Positions 19,640 to 26,858 are shown, counted from the first letter of the stretch. The stretch: DNA of 64,000 bases from Arcobacter sp. (GCA_024637195.1 JAGXFN010000010.1:1-64000); one strand, 5' to 3'. A program made the numbers and translations. The notes: generated from the sequence alone by a model not told the origin.

Positions 19640-19689
19640 GCGGTGAGAGCAGAGCAAAAAAGCCGCACTTTAGTTTCAGGAGAAGAGAT

Positions 19690-22053
19690 TTGTTAAAACA
19701 GTTAGCACTCTTCTTCTTTCTTCTCTTTACTCTTTACTCCTCTTTGCCGGCGCTTACTCTGACGGTAAATGTCGCGCGCGAAGAGGGCGAAAACTTTTCA
19801 ATACTCCACATCAAAGAGGATCTTGACTTCAGTTGTCTGCGTGAAAAAGATGAGTTTGACGAGACGATACAGGTGCAGTGTGTTTTTCCTCGCGAGCCCA
19901 ATGAGAAGTTTGAACCGATGGAGACAAATTTCTTCAAAATCGACTCTTTCAGCAAAGCGGGCAAATATTATGTCCGTATCTATCCTGTCGCCAAGATGAG
20001 ACTCCTGCCCATCGCGAACAGACTGCATGAAAAAGAGAACATCTACCATCCTGATCGTCATCAGAGTGCACGGCACTGGATGCTTGTCGGTTTTAAAGAC
20101 AGGCTCCCTTTGATCACCATCGAAAAAACTCCTCCGCTCGGCATCAACTTCCCTATTGATATGCGTGAAGTAAAGCTGCCAAGCGTAGGCGCTTTGGACA
20201 TTGCCGGAAACCCCATTCATCTCGATCAGTTTGATGATGTCAGCGCCTACATGCGCATTAAACGTGCTTATGAAGCGGGGGAATACACACAACTGGCAAA
20301 AGATGTAGACGAACTCTTTTCCCTTTATCCCGATACGATATTCAAGGCTGAACTGTTTTTGTTTAAGATCAGAGGGTATCATCATACCAATGAGAGCGAG
20401 GCTCTGCTGGAGGCTTCCAAAGAGTTTATCCGTGAATATTCAGACGATGAGAATATGGCAGAGGTTCTTGCCTATACGGCCAATGCCTACTTTAATGTCG
20501 GTTTACAGGCTGATGGAAGCTACTTCTTCGAGCGTCTTTTTAAAGAATTCCCGCAATCAAAGTTTACGGCCTTGGGAATGGTCTTTTTGGGTGATCAGTT
20601 TGTCTCAGCAGGAAAACAGAAAGAGGGCGAGCACTACCTGCAGCAGGCACTCTATAAGACTGAGGATATAGAGATCGCTTCTATGGCGGCGATCCGTCTG
20701 GCGAAGATCAGTCTGGAAAAAGACGACGTGAAGGGTTCGGCGGAGCTGCTTGAGAAGATCGTCGAGGGAAACAGCAAGTATCTTCTGCATGACATTGAAA
20801 GCAACTATGAGATGGCGCGCGCCCTGGCCAATCGCAAGCATATCAAAACAGCAGTGAAGATATTGACGGCGATTACCGGCCATCTGCCGCAGTCCGATGA
20901 ACGATACGAGGAGATGCTCAATGATATCGGGCTCTGGCTCAGCGAGGCGGATGATAAGCCAGCTGCCTATGCGGCCTTAAAACGCTACCAGAAGATCTAC
21001 GGTGAAAGCGGCGAGTATGCCTCTGTTGTCCAAAAGGCGCTTGATTCGCTTTTCTATGTACCCGAAGATGCGAACACAACAGCCCTCTTGGCCGAATATG
21101 AGACGCTTGAGCAAAAGTATGAAAATCAGGAGATAGGCCAGCAAGCTGCCCTGGAAAAAGCGAAACTTCTGCTTTCGACAAAAAAATACCAGGAAGTACT
21201 CGACCTTAAAAGCGGGGAGGCTGAAGAAGAGTCTTTTTCACAGCTCAAGCACGAGGCGGCCCACTCTCTTGCTATGATCGATCTTGAAAAGGGCGAATGT
21301 GCTAAAGCGATCTATCTCAGCAAAGAGTACAACCTGACGCTGGAGAAAAAATTTGACGAGAGTCTCTACCGCTGCGCTTATGAGACAGGCAACTACTCTT
21401 TGGCGCGTGAAACGGCTGCGAAAAATATAAAGAACAAAGACGAACGGCTGAAATGGCTCTATAACTATGCAAAAACACTCTACAAGACAGCGCAATATGA
21501 GGAGCTGATCGCGGTGGCATCAGACATCACAACCCTCTCACAGATGCAAAAGGTTACAAAATATGATGATATCTTACGCGATGTTTTCTATGCCTATGAG
21601 CGTCTAGGAGACAGCAAGGGCATGATCAACACGATCAAAGAGCTTGAAAAACGCAGAGGGGTGAATTACGAGGATATCGAACTCTATGTCAGTATGATCA
21701 AGCTCGGTCTTAAAGAGAAGGATGATGTTCTGATAGAGACGTATGCTAAGAAGGTGATGGATCTTCAGGAGAAGAAAAATAGCTATTCACAAAGCCCTTT
21801 CGTAGAGTTTGCCGCCTTGCAGGTACTAAAAGACCAGAAAAAAGAAAAAGAGGCACTGGCCTTAGTCAAAACACTTTTAAGACGCGATCTCAGCGCAAAA
21901 GAGAAATCACGCGTCCACTATATGCACGGCTCACTGCTGATGAAAGCGGGCAAAAGTACGCAGGCAAAAGCGGCCTTTGAAGAGAGTGTGAAAGCAGATG
22001 AAACATCAGCATGGGCATCACTATCAAAAGATGCTTTGGAGTTGGTCGACTAG
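19690..22053 (+). CDS. pflA: Paralysed flagellum protein PflA, TPR-repeat periplasmic protein
   Basis: A 787-residue exported protein starting at TTG (19690) after AGGAGAAGAG. Residues 1-22 are a signal peptide (LALFFFLLFTLYSSLPAL). Residues 180-780 are a long array of TPR/Sel1-like helical pairs, for example GEYTQLAKDVDELFSLYP and QLKHEAAHSLAMIDLEKGEC. In C. jejuni pflA (about 788 residues) sits directly after nuoN, and the size and place match here. Family knowledge: PflA is part of the periplasmic scaffold of the wide Campylobacterota flagellar motor and is needed for rotation rather than assembly. It has no other flagellar neighbour here. Confidence 0.85.
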   Translation: MLKQLALFFFLLFTLYSSLPALTLTVNVAREEGENFSILHIKEDLDFSCLREKDEFDETIQVQCVFPREPNEKFEPMETNFFKIDSFSKAGKYYVRIYPVAKMRLLPIANRLHEKENIYHPDRHQSARHWMLVGFKDRLPLITIEKTPPLGINFPIDMREVKLPSVGALDIAGNPIHLDQFDDVSAYMRIKRAYEAGEYTQLAKDVDELFSLYPDTIFKAELFLFKIRGYHHTNESEALLEASKEFIREYSDDENMAEVLAYTANAYFNVGLQADGSYFFERLFKEFPQSKFTALGMVFLGDQFVSAGKQKEGEHYLQQALYKTEDIEIASMAAIRLAKISLEKDDVKGSAELLEKIVEGNSKYLLHDIESNYEMARALANRKHIKTAVKILTAITGHLPQSDERYEEMLNDIGLWLSEADDKPAAYAALKRYQKIYGESGEYASVVQKALDSLFYVPEDANTTALLAEYETLEQKYENQEIGQQAALEKAKLLLSTKKYQEVLDLKSGEAEEESFSQLKHEAAHSLAMIDLEKGECAKAIYLSKEYNLTLEKKFDESLYRCAYETGNYSLARETAAKNIKNKDERLKWLYNYAKTLYKTAQYEELIAVASDITTLSQMQKVTKYDDILRDVFYAYERLGDSKGMINTIKELEKRRGVNYEDIELYVSMIKLGLKEKDDVLIETYAKKVMDLQEKKNSYSQSPFVEFAALQVLKDQKKEKEALALVKTLLRRDLSAKEKSRVHYMHGSLLMKAGKSTQAKAAFEESVKADETSAWASLSKDALELVD

Positions 22054-22165
22054 GCTTTTCTTTTTGGTTTGAGAGTTGAGCACAATGTGTTGCAAAAAAG
22101 ACTTGATCAGACATCCTGAAAGTGAATATTCATTCACGGGGGTGTATGCCCTTGCTTCTACGTGT

Positions 22166-22221
22166 GTTTAACGGTTGTCTTCAGCGACAGCTCTGCTGTT
22201 CGTTGCTAGTACTTGTTAGAT
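22166..22221 (-). repeat. attC-like recombination site, 56 nt
   Basis: Read on the minus strand it starts ATCTAAC and ends GTTAAAC, exact matches to the integron attC core boxes RYYYAAC and GTTRRRY. Between them is an imperfect palindrome (arms around AGCAACGAACAG and CTGTCGCT, with unpaired extra bases on one arm). The length matches the classic 59-base elements. It starts 15 bases after the stop of the pentapeptide-repeat gene, where a cassette attC should be. Confidence 0.6.
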
Positions 22222-22236
22222 ATTTTGTATTCAATT

Positions 22237-23736
22237 TCAACTTCTTCTTGTATTTTGCCGTATTGAAATAATAAATTGATACATTAGATAAGCTGTTGTC
22301 ACTTTGTATACCAATGTAGCTAATGACAAAGACTGTGTTCCTGTCATTATTGAAAATGGATTAATATTATTACTAAAACATGACAAAAAATAATCTTTAG
22401 TTATAAAACTATAAACTAAATATATTGGAATTGATATTAATAACTGGTGAACTATATGTACTTTAATATTTAATGAGTTTAATAACATAGTAATAAACAA
22501 CAAAATATTTAGTATGAAAGGAATAACGAAGTATTCTGAATGTTCTTGAGATAGAAATATTTTGTAATGAGAATATAGAAAAGTTATATTAATGATCCAA
22601 AACAATGATAATACCCAACTTTGGGAGTGATCAGATGATATACCATGAACTTTAAAAATTAACCATTCTAAAAAATTTTTGTCTTTGTGTTCTTTATCTT
22701 TTAGCTCTTCTTCTCTTTTTTTCATTTCTAATGAATAGAATTTATTTGCCTCTATTATATTTCCTACTTTATCAAATGAATGTTTTATCAATCTAAAAGT
22801 TTCTCTTGGTGTATTTTTCAATTCTACTTTTGTTTTTAAAAAATTGGCATCATTTTGTAAATTTATATTTTCAATATCTAATCCACTCAAGAATTTTGTT
22901 TGTCTTAATGTTAATATATCTTTAAATGTTACATATTCAAATTTTGCAACTTCTTCAATTAATTTATCTGAAGTTCCAAATATACAGTTCTCAAAACCTG
23001 AAAAATCATTAAATATACTTTTGCTTATTTTAAATTGAATAAATTTTGAAGCAAACATATCTGAAATTTCTTCAAAATTACTATTATGTATATCAAATTT
23101 TGTAATATTATTATTTTTAAATTCAAATTTATTTTGGAATACACAATTAATACAAGTAAATATTTCAATATTATAATTATTTAATGTAAACCTTTTTTCA
23201 AAAGTACAATTATCAATGGTAAATTTATTTATATTATATTTAATACCTTTTTTATTTGTAAAAATATTATTTTTTATATTACAATCTTTTAATTCAATGT
23301 CATTAAAAGAACAATCATTAAATGTAATATAAATATCTATATTTCTTATGTTTAATGTATCTGAAAATGTACAATTGTCATATGTTAATTGTATGTTAGG
23401 ATAATTAATATCAGGTAAGATATTCAGTGAAGATATAAATGTACAATTTTTAAAAGTAACTTTAGAATCTTTAAAGATACTATTACCTTTATGTGTTATA
23501 TCATTAAAAAAGAAATGACAGTTTTCAAAATAAATAGAATCTTTTTCTTCTATAAAATCAAAAGCACCATAATAAAAGCTCGAATTACATTCCTGAAAAT
23601 ATATGTCTTCGAATGTATTATTAAATGGGTTGTCTTTAAAAGTATCTATGTAGTCTTTTAATTCTTTTTGAAATAAATTAGTATCTACTTTATTAGAACT
23701 AAATAAACTAGGATATTTTTCTTTTGCATTATTCAT
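22237..23736 (-). CDS. Pentapeptide-repeat-like protein with C-terminal membrane/channel domain
   Basis: A 499-residue protein, AT-rich and codon-biased unlike its neighbours. Residues 30-260 are an array of loose pentapeptide/beta-helix repeats with regularly spaced F, C and N (FENCHFF, FKNCTFI, YDNCTFS, IDNCTFE), which would stack as a right-handed quadrilateral beta helix. A charged linker (KKREEELKDKEHKDKN) follows. The last 150 residues have about four hydrophobic helices and end NPFSIMTGTQSLSLATLVYK followed by YQFIISIRQNTRRS, a pore-loop-like end that I recall from other pentapeptide proteins in accessory islands. Function unknown; membrane effector or channel is inference. It is the last cassette of the array. 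Confidence 0.7.
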   Translation of the reverse strand: MNNAKEKYPSLFSSNKVDTNLFQKELKDYIDTFKDNPFNNTFEDIYFQECNSSFYYGAFDFIEEKDSIYFENCHFFFNDITHKGNSIFKDSKVTFKNCTFISSLNILPDINYPNIQLTYDNCTFSDTLNIRNIDIYITFNDCSFNDIELKDCNIKNNIFTNKKGIKYNINKFTIDNCTFEKRFTLNNYNIEIFTCINCVFQNKFEFKNNNITKFDIHNSNFEEISDMFASKFIQFKISKSIFNDFSGFENCIFGTSDKLIEEVAKFEYVTFKDILTLRQTKFLSGLDIENINLQNDANFLKTKVELKNTPRETFRLIKHSFDKVGNIIEANKFYSLEMKKREEELKDKEHKDKNFLEWLIFKVHGISSDHSQSWVLSLFWIINITFLYSHYKIFLSQEHSEYFVIPFILNILLFITMLLNSLNIKVHIVHQLLISIPIYLVYSFITKDYFLSCFSNNINPFSIMTGTQSLSLATLVYKVTTAYLMYQFIISIRQNTRRS

Positions 23737-23827
23737 AAATATTTTTCTTTACCCTTATACTTTTTTCATTAATAATATATTCATATAATCGAAGCATTTT
23801 TATACTCTTCAATTTTTCTCTTCTTTA

Positions 23828-23861
23828 GGGGAAACTATTGGTCTCCTCATATTTGTTAGAT
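23828..23861 (-). repeat. Half attC-like site (remnant)
   Basis: On the minus strand this begins ATCTAAC three bases after the stop of the DUF4393-like gene and continues to the arm GGAGACCAATAGTTTCCCC. The same arm, nearly identical, is in the complete element at 24718-24786, but here the opposite arm and the GTTRRRY box are missing. It looks like one arm of an attC site left after recombination or deletion. Confidence 0.5.
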
Positions 23862-23864
23862 TGT

Positions 23865-24554
23865 TTAGTTAATTGTACATGCTTCTACAAACTTCATTCC
23901 TAAAAATGTAGGGTTGATATATGTGAAAATTTCTCCTCCACCCCAAGTTTTCTTTGGTAAAAGACAACCTAGTCTAATAAGGTTGGCTAATGCTAACTTT
24001 ACTTCAGGGTTTGGTTCAGGAAGGTCTTTGTCTTCTTTTTCATTGAATATGGTAACTTCACTAGGTAAATTACTAGTAATAATACCAGCATGTTGCGCTT
24101 CTTCATATGACAGTGAATAAAGTTTTTCTAATATATGTGCTTCTAGTGGTGTTAATCTTTCTAAGATATCTATATATGAGCGTTGCAATTCTATTTTACT
24201 ATCCGCTTCTGATACATTTACAAGTAAGTTGGTCCAAAGGTCTTGTAAATAATCATCGTCTTCTAATGATGCTGCCTCAAATAATGGAATAGCTAGTTTT
24301 AGAGGAATTGGTCTTGATGGTTTATCTAAACCACGACTTTTCATAACTTCATCTGCTTTATCAATAAGTCGAACTTGCCTTTCCCAGCGCATATATTTTA
24401 ATTTATCTTCAAAAATTCCCATACCTTGTTCAAGCGAACCAGAAATATATTTTGCAATAAATCCACCAAACTTTTCACTAGCCTCTATAGCTTTTCCCGC
24501 TGTTTTAGCAACTTCTTGCGTGGCTTTTGATGTTTCAATAATTTCATTACTCAA
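23865..24554 (-). CDS. Abi-alpha/DUF4393-like protein
   Basis: A 229-residue protein. I start at TTG 24554, behind AAAGGA; the reading frame runs further upstream but only through the repeat element. The sequence resembles the Abi-alpha/DUF4393 family (abortive-infection-linked by name): an N-terminal helical part with KAGKAIEAS-like residues, a core with RWERQVRLIDKADEVMKSRG, PIPLKLAIPLFEAASLEDDD and LQDLWTNLLVN, then a winged-helix-like C-terminal half (LTPLEAHILEKLYSLSYEEA, VKLALANLIRLGCL). A role in phage defence is inference from the family name and from the island context. It lies between two attC-like boxes, GTTAGAT just before its start and ATCTAAC just after its stop. Confidence 0.7.
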   Translation of the reverse strand: MSNEIIETSKATQEVAKTAGKAIEASEKFGGFIAKYISGSLEQGMGIFEDKLKYMRWERQVRLIDKADEVMKSRGLDKPSRPIPLKLAIPLFEAASLEDDDYLQDLWTNLLVNVSEADSKIELQRSYIDILERLTPLEAHILEKLYSLSYEEAQHAGIITSNLPSEVTIFNEKEDKDLPEPNPEVKLALANLIRLGCLLPKKTWGGGEIFTYINPTFLGMKFVEACTIN

Positions 24555-24569
24555 TGGTTTTCCTTTGGT

Positions 24570-24702
24570 ATCTAACGGGGCGCGGATGAGTGACGGCCCT
24601 CGTAAAAATCTTGATTTTTTCGTGGGGTGTTCGCTCCTTCCGCTTGTTGTATCGTGCGAGCACGGTACGACTAGCGGATGTTCAATCCGCCCCCCGTTGT
24701 AC
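24570..24702 (-). repeat. Large attC-like element, copy 1 (133 nt)
   Basis: On the minus strand it runs from GTACAAC to GTTAGAT. Outer arms GGGGGGCGGAT and ATCCGCGCCCC pair, and the interior holds further palindromes, among them GTACCGTGC/GCACGATAC. It is almost base-for-base the same as 25196-25330. The length suits the long attC class (as in Vibrio VCRs). At the upstream end a perfect 13-bp hairpin, GTTGTACAGGCGC/GCGCCTGTACAAC (24696-24724), joins it to the next element. Confidence 0.6.
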
Positions 24703-24717
24703 AGGCGCACAGCGCCT

Positions 24718-24786
24718 GTACAACGTTTAAGGAGAGCAATAGTTTACCCTAGCGGGAAAACTATTGGCTCCTGCGTTTTGTTATGA
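24718..24786 (-). repeat. attC-like element of the lipoprotein cassette (69 nt)
   Basis: On the minus strand it runs TCATAAC ... GTTGTAC, with arms GGAGCCAATAGTTTTCCC and GGGTAAACTATTGCTCTCC, a near-perfect palindrome with one extra base in one arm. The 3' end of the lipoprotein gene (stop at 24761) runs into it. It is linked head to tail with the 133-nt element, so the lipoprotein cassette seems to carry two sites in series. Confidence 0.5.
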
Positions 24787-25177
24787 TGTCTTGTGTTTTA
24801 GTAGTTAATACTTCAATATTAATATCATATGCTTTCTTAGCTTGAGTTATAATTTTGTTGTTTTCACAAAGCACTTGAATACTACTGTTTGTTTTCCACG
24901 AGTATTCTAGTGACTTGCAGTAACCCGCGAATATTAGATAACCTTCTTCTGGAAAGTTAATACTATTTTTCTTTGTAAGAACTAATTCACGACCATATGG
25001 AGCATGACTAGCTTCTGATGTGGATTCAAATTCAAAAACTGTGTATTGTTTACTTGATGATTGTTTACTCGTTATAAACTTGTAATCAAGTCCATGAAAT
25101 GAGTTACTTGCAATTTTTATTACAATACACCCTCCAATTACAAGTAACAAAATTACAATTATTAAATTTTTGTTCAA
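24761..25177 (-). CDS. Small putative lipoprotein, unknown function
   Basis: A 138-residue protein beginning at TTG 25177 behind AGAAGGA. Residues 1-20 are a hydrophobic export segment ending in a lipobox-like VIGGC, so it may be lipidated at Cys17. The mature part is polar, mainly beta by appearance, with a YTVFEFESTSEAS segment and two more Cys (AGYCKSL, QVLCENN). It faintly recalls the DUF5412-type small lipoproteins found in gene cassettes, but I am not sure. AT-rich compared with neighbours. The gene starts about 20 bases after the GTTATGA end of one attC-like element and ends inside another, the normal layout of a cassette. Confidence 0.6.
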   Translation of the reverse strand: MNKNLIIVILLLVIGGCIVIKIASNSFHGLDYKFITSKQSSSKQYTVFEFESTSEASHAPYGRELVLTKKNSINFPEEGYLIFAGYCKSLEYSWKTNSSIQVLCENNKIITQAKKAYDINIEVLTTKTQDIITKRRSQ

Positions 25178-25195
25178 ATTAAAATCCTTCTTGAC

Positions 25196-25330
25196 TCATA
25201 ACGGGGGCGCGGATGAGTGACGGCCCTCGTAAAAATCTTGATTTTTTCGTGGGGTGTTCGCTCCTTCCGCTTGTTGTATCGTGCGAGCACGGTACGACTA
25301 GCGGATGTTCAATCCGCGCCCCCGTTGTAC
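25196..25330 (-). repeat. Large attC-like element, copy 2 (135 nt)
   Basis: Second copy of the element at 24570-24702, on the minus strand from GTACAAC to GTTATGA. The outer arms are longer and perfect here: AACGGGGGCGCGGAT at one end and ATCCGCGCCCCCGTT at the other. It is followed at 25324-25352 by the same 13-bp hairpin (GTTGTACAGGCGC/GCGCCTGTACAAC) as copy 1. Similarity stops abruptly at 25352, the right edge of the island. Confidence 0.6.
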
Positions 25331-25603
25331 AGGCGCACAGCGCCTGTACAACTATTTATTCATGCACATTCTATACAACCAAGGCTTAATCAGTAACTTA
25401 TTTGAATGTTTTTTGTGTTCAAATAACTCTAGAAATATTGCCAGATGCAATAAATTACATCCGGCAATGCCTAAAAGAGTGAATTCGAGCTATCTGCTAA
25501 TGATCAATAAGTGCTTTTTTTGGACTTATTTGAACAATTTTGTGTGGATAACTTCTGCTATAGTACTTGATGCACACGATGTTTGTTCTTATGGAGGTGT
25601 GTT

Positions 25604-25696
25604 GTGAAAAAAATGCACAAGAGGCATTCGGAAGCAGAGGGCAGGAGTGCGCGCTATAGGGCAGCCGTTTGTCTGCAGTTATGGCACCGAGTCTAA
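25604..25696 (+). CDS. Possible 30-residue peptide
   Basis: A GTG-initiated frame of 30 codons, six bases after a strong GGAGG site; it reads MKKMHKRHSEAEGRSARY at the start and ends LQLWHRV. It is rich in basic residues and resembles nothing I know. The ribosome site is the only support, so this may be chance or the remnant of a longer gene. Confidence 0.2.
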   Translation: MKKMHKRHSEAEGRSARYRAAVCLQLWHRV

Positions 25697-25746
25697 TAAA
25701 AAACTTAACAAATTACAGCTGGGTATAGGCTTTAATTTTCATAGGG

Positions 25747-25752
25747 TATAAT
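25747..25752 (+). promoter_or_regulatory. -10 promoter element TATAAT
   Basis: A consensus TATAAT 30 bases before the ferredoxin-like gene, preceded by T-rich sequence (TTTAATTTTC) but no -35 box, as is usual in Campylobacterota. It would drive the ferredoxin-panD-ybaB group. Confidence 0.4.
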
Positions 25753-25782
25753 TGCGCCATTAATTTTCAGTTAGGAGAAGCT

Positions 25783-26157
25783 ATGGGAATCCCTCAACCT
25801 TCATTTTATATTTTTAAGTGTCAACAGTCGGCACCTCCGGGCATGCCGAAGCCTTCATGTGTGACGGCCGAAAACCAGGATCTTTTTCAGCATTTGGCGC
25901 AGACGCTGATGCAAAAAGGTATCATTGGCACAGTCCAGCCTATTCAAACAGGATGTATGAACCGTTGTAATGTCGGTCCTATCATGCTTGTCGAGCCTGG
26001 CCATACGATGTATGTCGGCCTTAACAAAGAGAAAATCTCCCGCATCATTGAAGAGCATATCATTGGCGGCAATGTCGTTCAAGAGTATGTGATCAGCGAT
26101 GAGCTGTGGGATGCACCGATAACTCCAGCTGCTATGATGAAGCAGATGGGTCGCTAA
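25783..26157 (+). CDS. (2Fe-2S) ferredoxin domain protein, thioredoxin-like type
   Basis: A 124-residue soluble protein resembling the thioredoxin-fold [2Fe-2S] ferredoxins (NuoE C-terminal type). Four likely ligands are seen: Cys in FKCQQSAPPGMPKPSC (two) and in TGCMNRCNVGP (two), followed by GPIMLVEPGHTMYVGL, the typical family segment. The ATG follows TTAGGAG. It precedes panD by nine bases, so they are probably co-transcribed. Redox partner unknown. Confidence 0.8.
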   Translation: MGIPQPSFYIFKCQQSAPPGMPKPSCVTAENQDLFQHLAQTLMQKGIIGTVQPIQTGCMNRCNVGPIMLVEPGHTMYVGLNKEKISRIIEEHIIGGNVVQEYVISDELWDAPITPAAMMKQMGR

Positions 26158-26166
26158 GGATAGATG

Positions 26167-26532
26167 ATGATAATGGAAATGCTCTATAGTAAGATCCACC
26201 GTGCCACGGTGACCGACGCTAATCTTAACTATGTCGGCTCAATTACTATTGATGAAGAACTTCTAGAAGCCGCCAAGCTGCGCGTGGGCCAGAAGGTCGA
26301 GATACTAAACATAAACAACGGCGAGCGCTTTTCGACCTATACTATTTTAGGCGAGCGCGGAAAACGCGACATCTGCCTCAACGGTGCTGCCGCAAGAAAA
26401 GTACACAAGGGTGACAAGATCATAATCGTTGCCTATGCGACTTATGACGAGAAAGAACTTGTAGACTATAAACCAAAGGTTGTCCTGCTCAACGATGACA
26501 ACAATATCGATGAAATCTTAGACGAGATCTAA
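26167..26532 (+). CDS. panD: Aspartate 1-decarboxylase
   Basis: A pyruvoyl enzyme that makes beta-alanine from aspartate for pantothenate and coenzyme A. The proenzyme cleaves itself at a Gly-Ser bond, seen in [10 protein letters not shown]; the new N-terminal Ser becomes the pyruvoyl group. Other family residues: SKIHRATVT and [18 protein letters not shown] choose ATG 26167, which gives [12 protein letters not shown] and lines up with the E. coli start MIRTML, six bases after AGGA; ATGs at 26164, 26173 and 26179 are also possible. Confidence 0.95.
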   Translation: MIMEMLYSKIHRATVTDANLNYVGSITIDEELLEAAKLRVGQKVEILNINNGERFSTYTILGERGKRDICLNGAAARKVHKGDKIIIVAYATYDEKELVDYKPKVVLLNDDNNIDEILDEI

Positions 26533-26540
26533 GCAAAACA

Positions 26541-26858
26541 ATGTTTGAGAACATGAACCTCGGCGAAATGGGCAAACTTCTTCAGAAGGCTCAAGAAGAG
26601 AGTAAAAAGCTCGAAGCTGAAATGGAAAATAAAGAGTACGTGGCCAAAGCCGGCGGCGGTATGCTCTCTATCAGGATGAGCGGAAAGGGCGAGGTCATCG
26701 ATATCAGCATGGATGAATCTTTGCTCCAGGACAAGGTCTCTTTGGAGATACTGCTTATTTCGTGCATCAACGATGTCAACAAAATGCTCGAAGACGACAA
26801 GAAGAATTCAGCTGCGGGTATGTTCGGCAGTATGGGCAATCTGTTCGGGCAAAAGTGA
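26541..26858 (+). CDS. YbaB/EbfC family nucleoid-associated protein
   Basis: A 105-residue DNA-binding protein of the YbaB/EbfC family, which forms tweezer-like dimers and coats DNA. The family core GGGMLSIRMSGKGEVIDISM and the helical N-terminus LLQKAQEESKKLEAEM are clear. The end is Gly/Met-rich (GMFGSMGNLFGQK). The gene runs directly into the PDZ gene (stop and start share one base). The ybaB-PDZ-ispA-tkt order matches Cj1642-Cj1645 of C. jejuni. Confidence 0.93.
   Translation: MFENMNLGEMGKLLQKAQEESKKLEAEMENKEYVAKAGGGMLSIRMSGKGEVIDISMDESLLQDKVSLEILLISCINDVNKMLEDDKKNSAAGMFGSMGNLFGQK

Larger units (their letters stand above)
25353..25782. other. 430-base region without a clear gene, island-chromosome junction
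   Basis: No recognisable gene. It holds an 11-bp hairpin (25437-25447 with 25458-25468, one mismatch, arms ATTGCCAGATG and CATCCGGCAAT), an extended -10-like TGCTATAGT near 25555, and a short open frame described separately. There is no integrase here, although an integron platform would be expected on this side of the array. The last part holds the leader of the next gene, with TATAAT at 25747-25752. Confidence 0.5.

Noticed and set aside
24555-24710. N-terminal extension of the DUF4393-like protein through the repeat
   Set aside because: The extra residues are encoded by the shared recombination element, and a good ribosome site (AAAGGA) with TTG at 24554 lies just after it.
22166-25352. 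Insertion sequence or transposon explanation for the repeats
   Set aside because: No transposase, no target-site duplication seen, and the repeats are in the same orientation at gene ends with internal palindromes, which fits attC sites better than IS ends.
24570-25352. CRISPR array
   Set aside because: Only two long copies separated by a gene; no short regularly spaced repeats and no cas genes.
25305-25607. A 100-codon plus-strand frame covering the end of the repeat element and the gap
   Set aside because: It begins inside the attC-like element, has no ribosome site, and the predicted residues look like translated non-coding sequence.
26762-26857. Extended N-terminus of the PDZ protein
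   Set aside because: The extra codons lie wholly inside ybaB in another frame; ATG 26858 gives a normal signal peptide and a one-base stop/start overlap.
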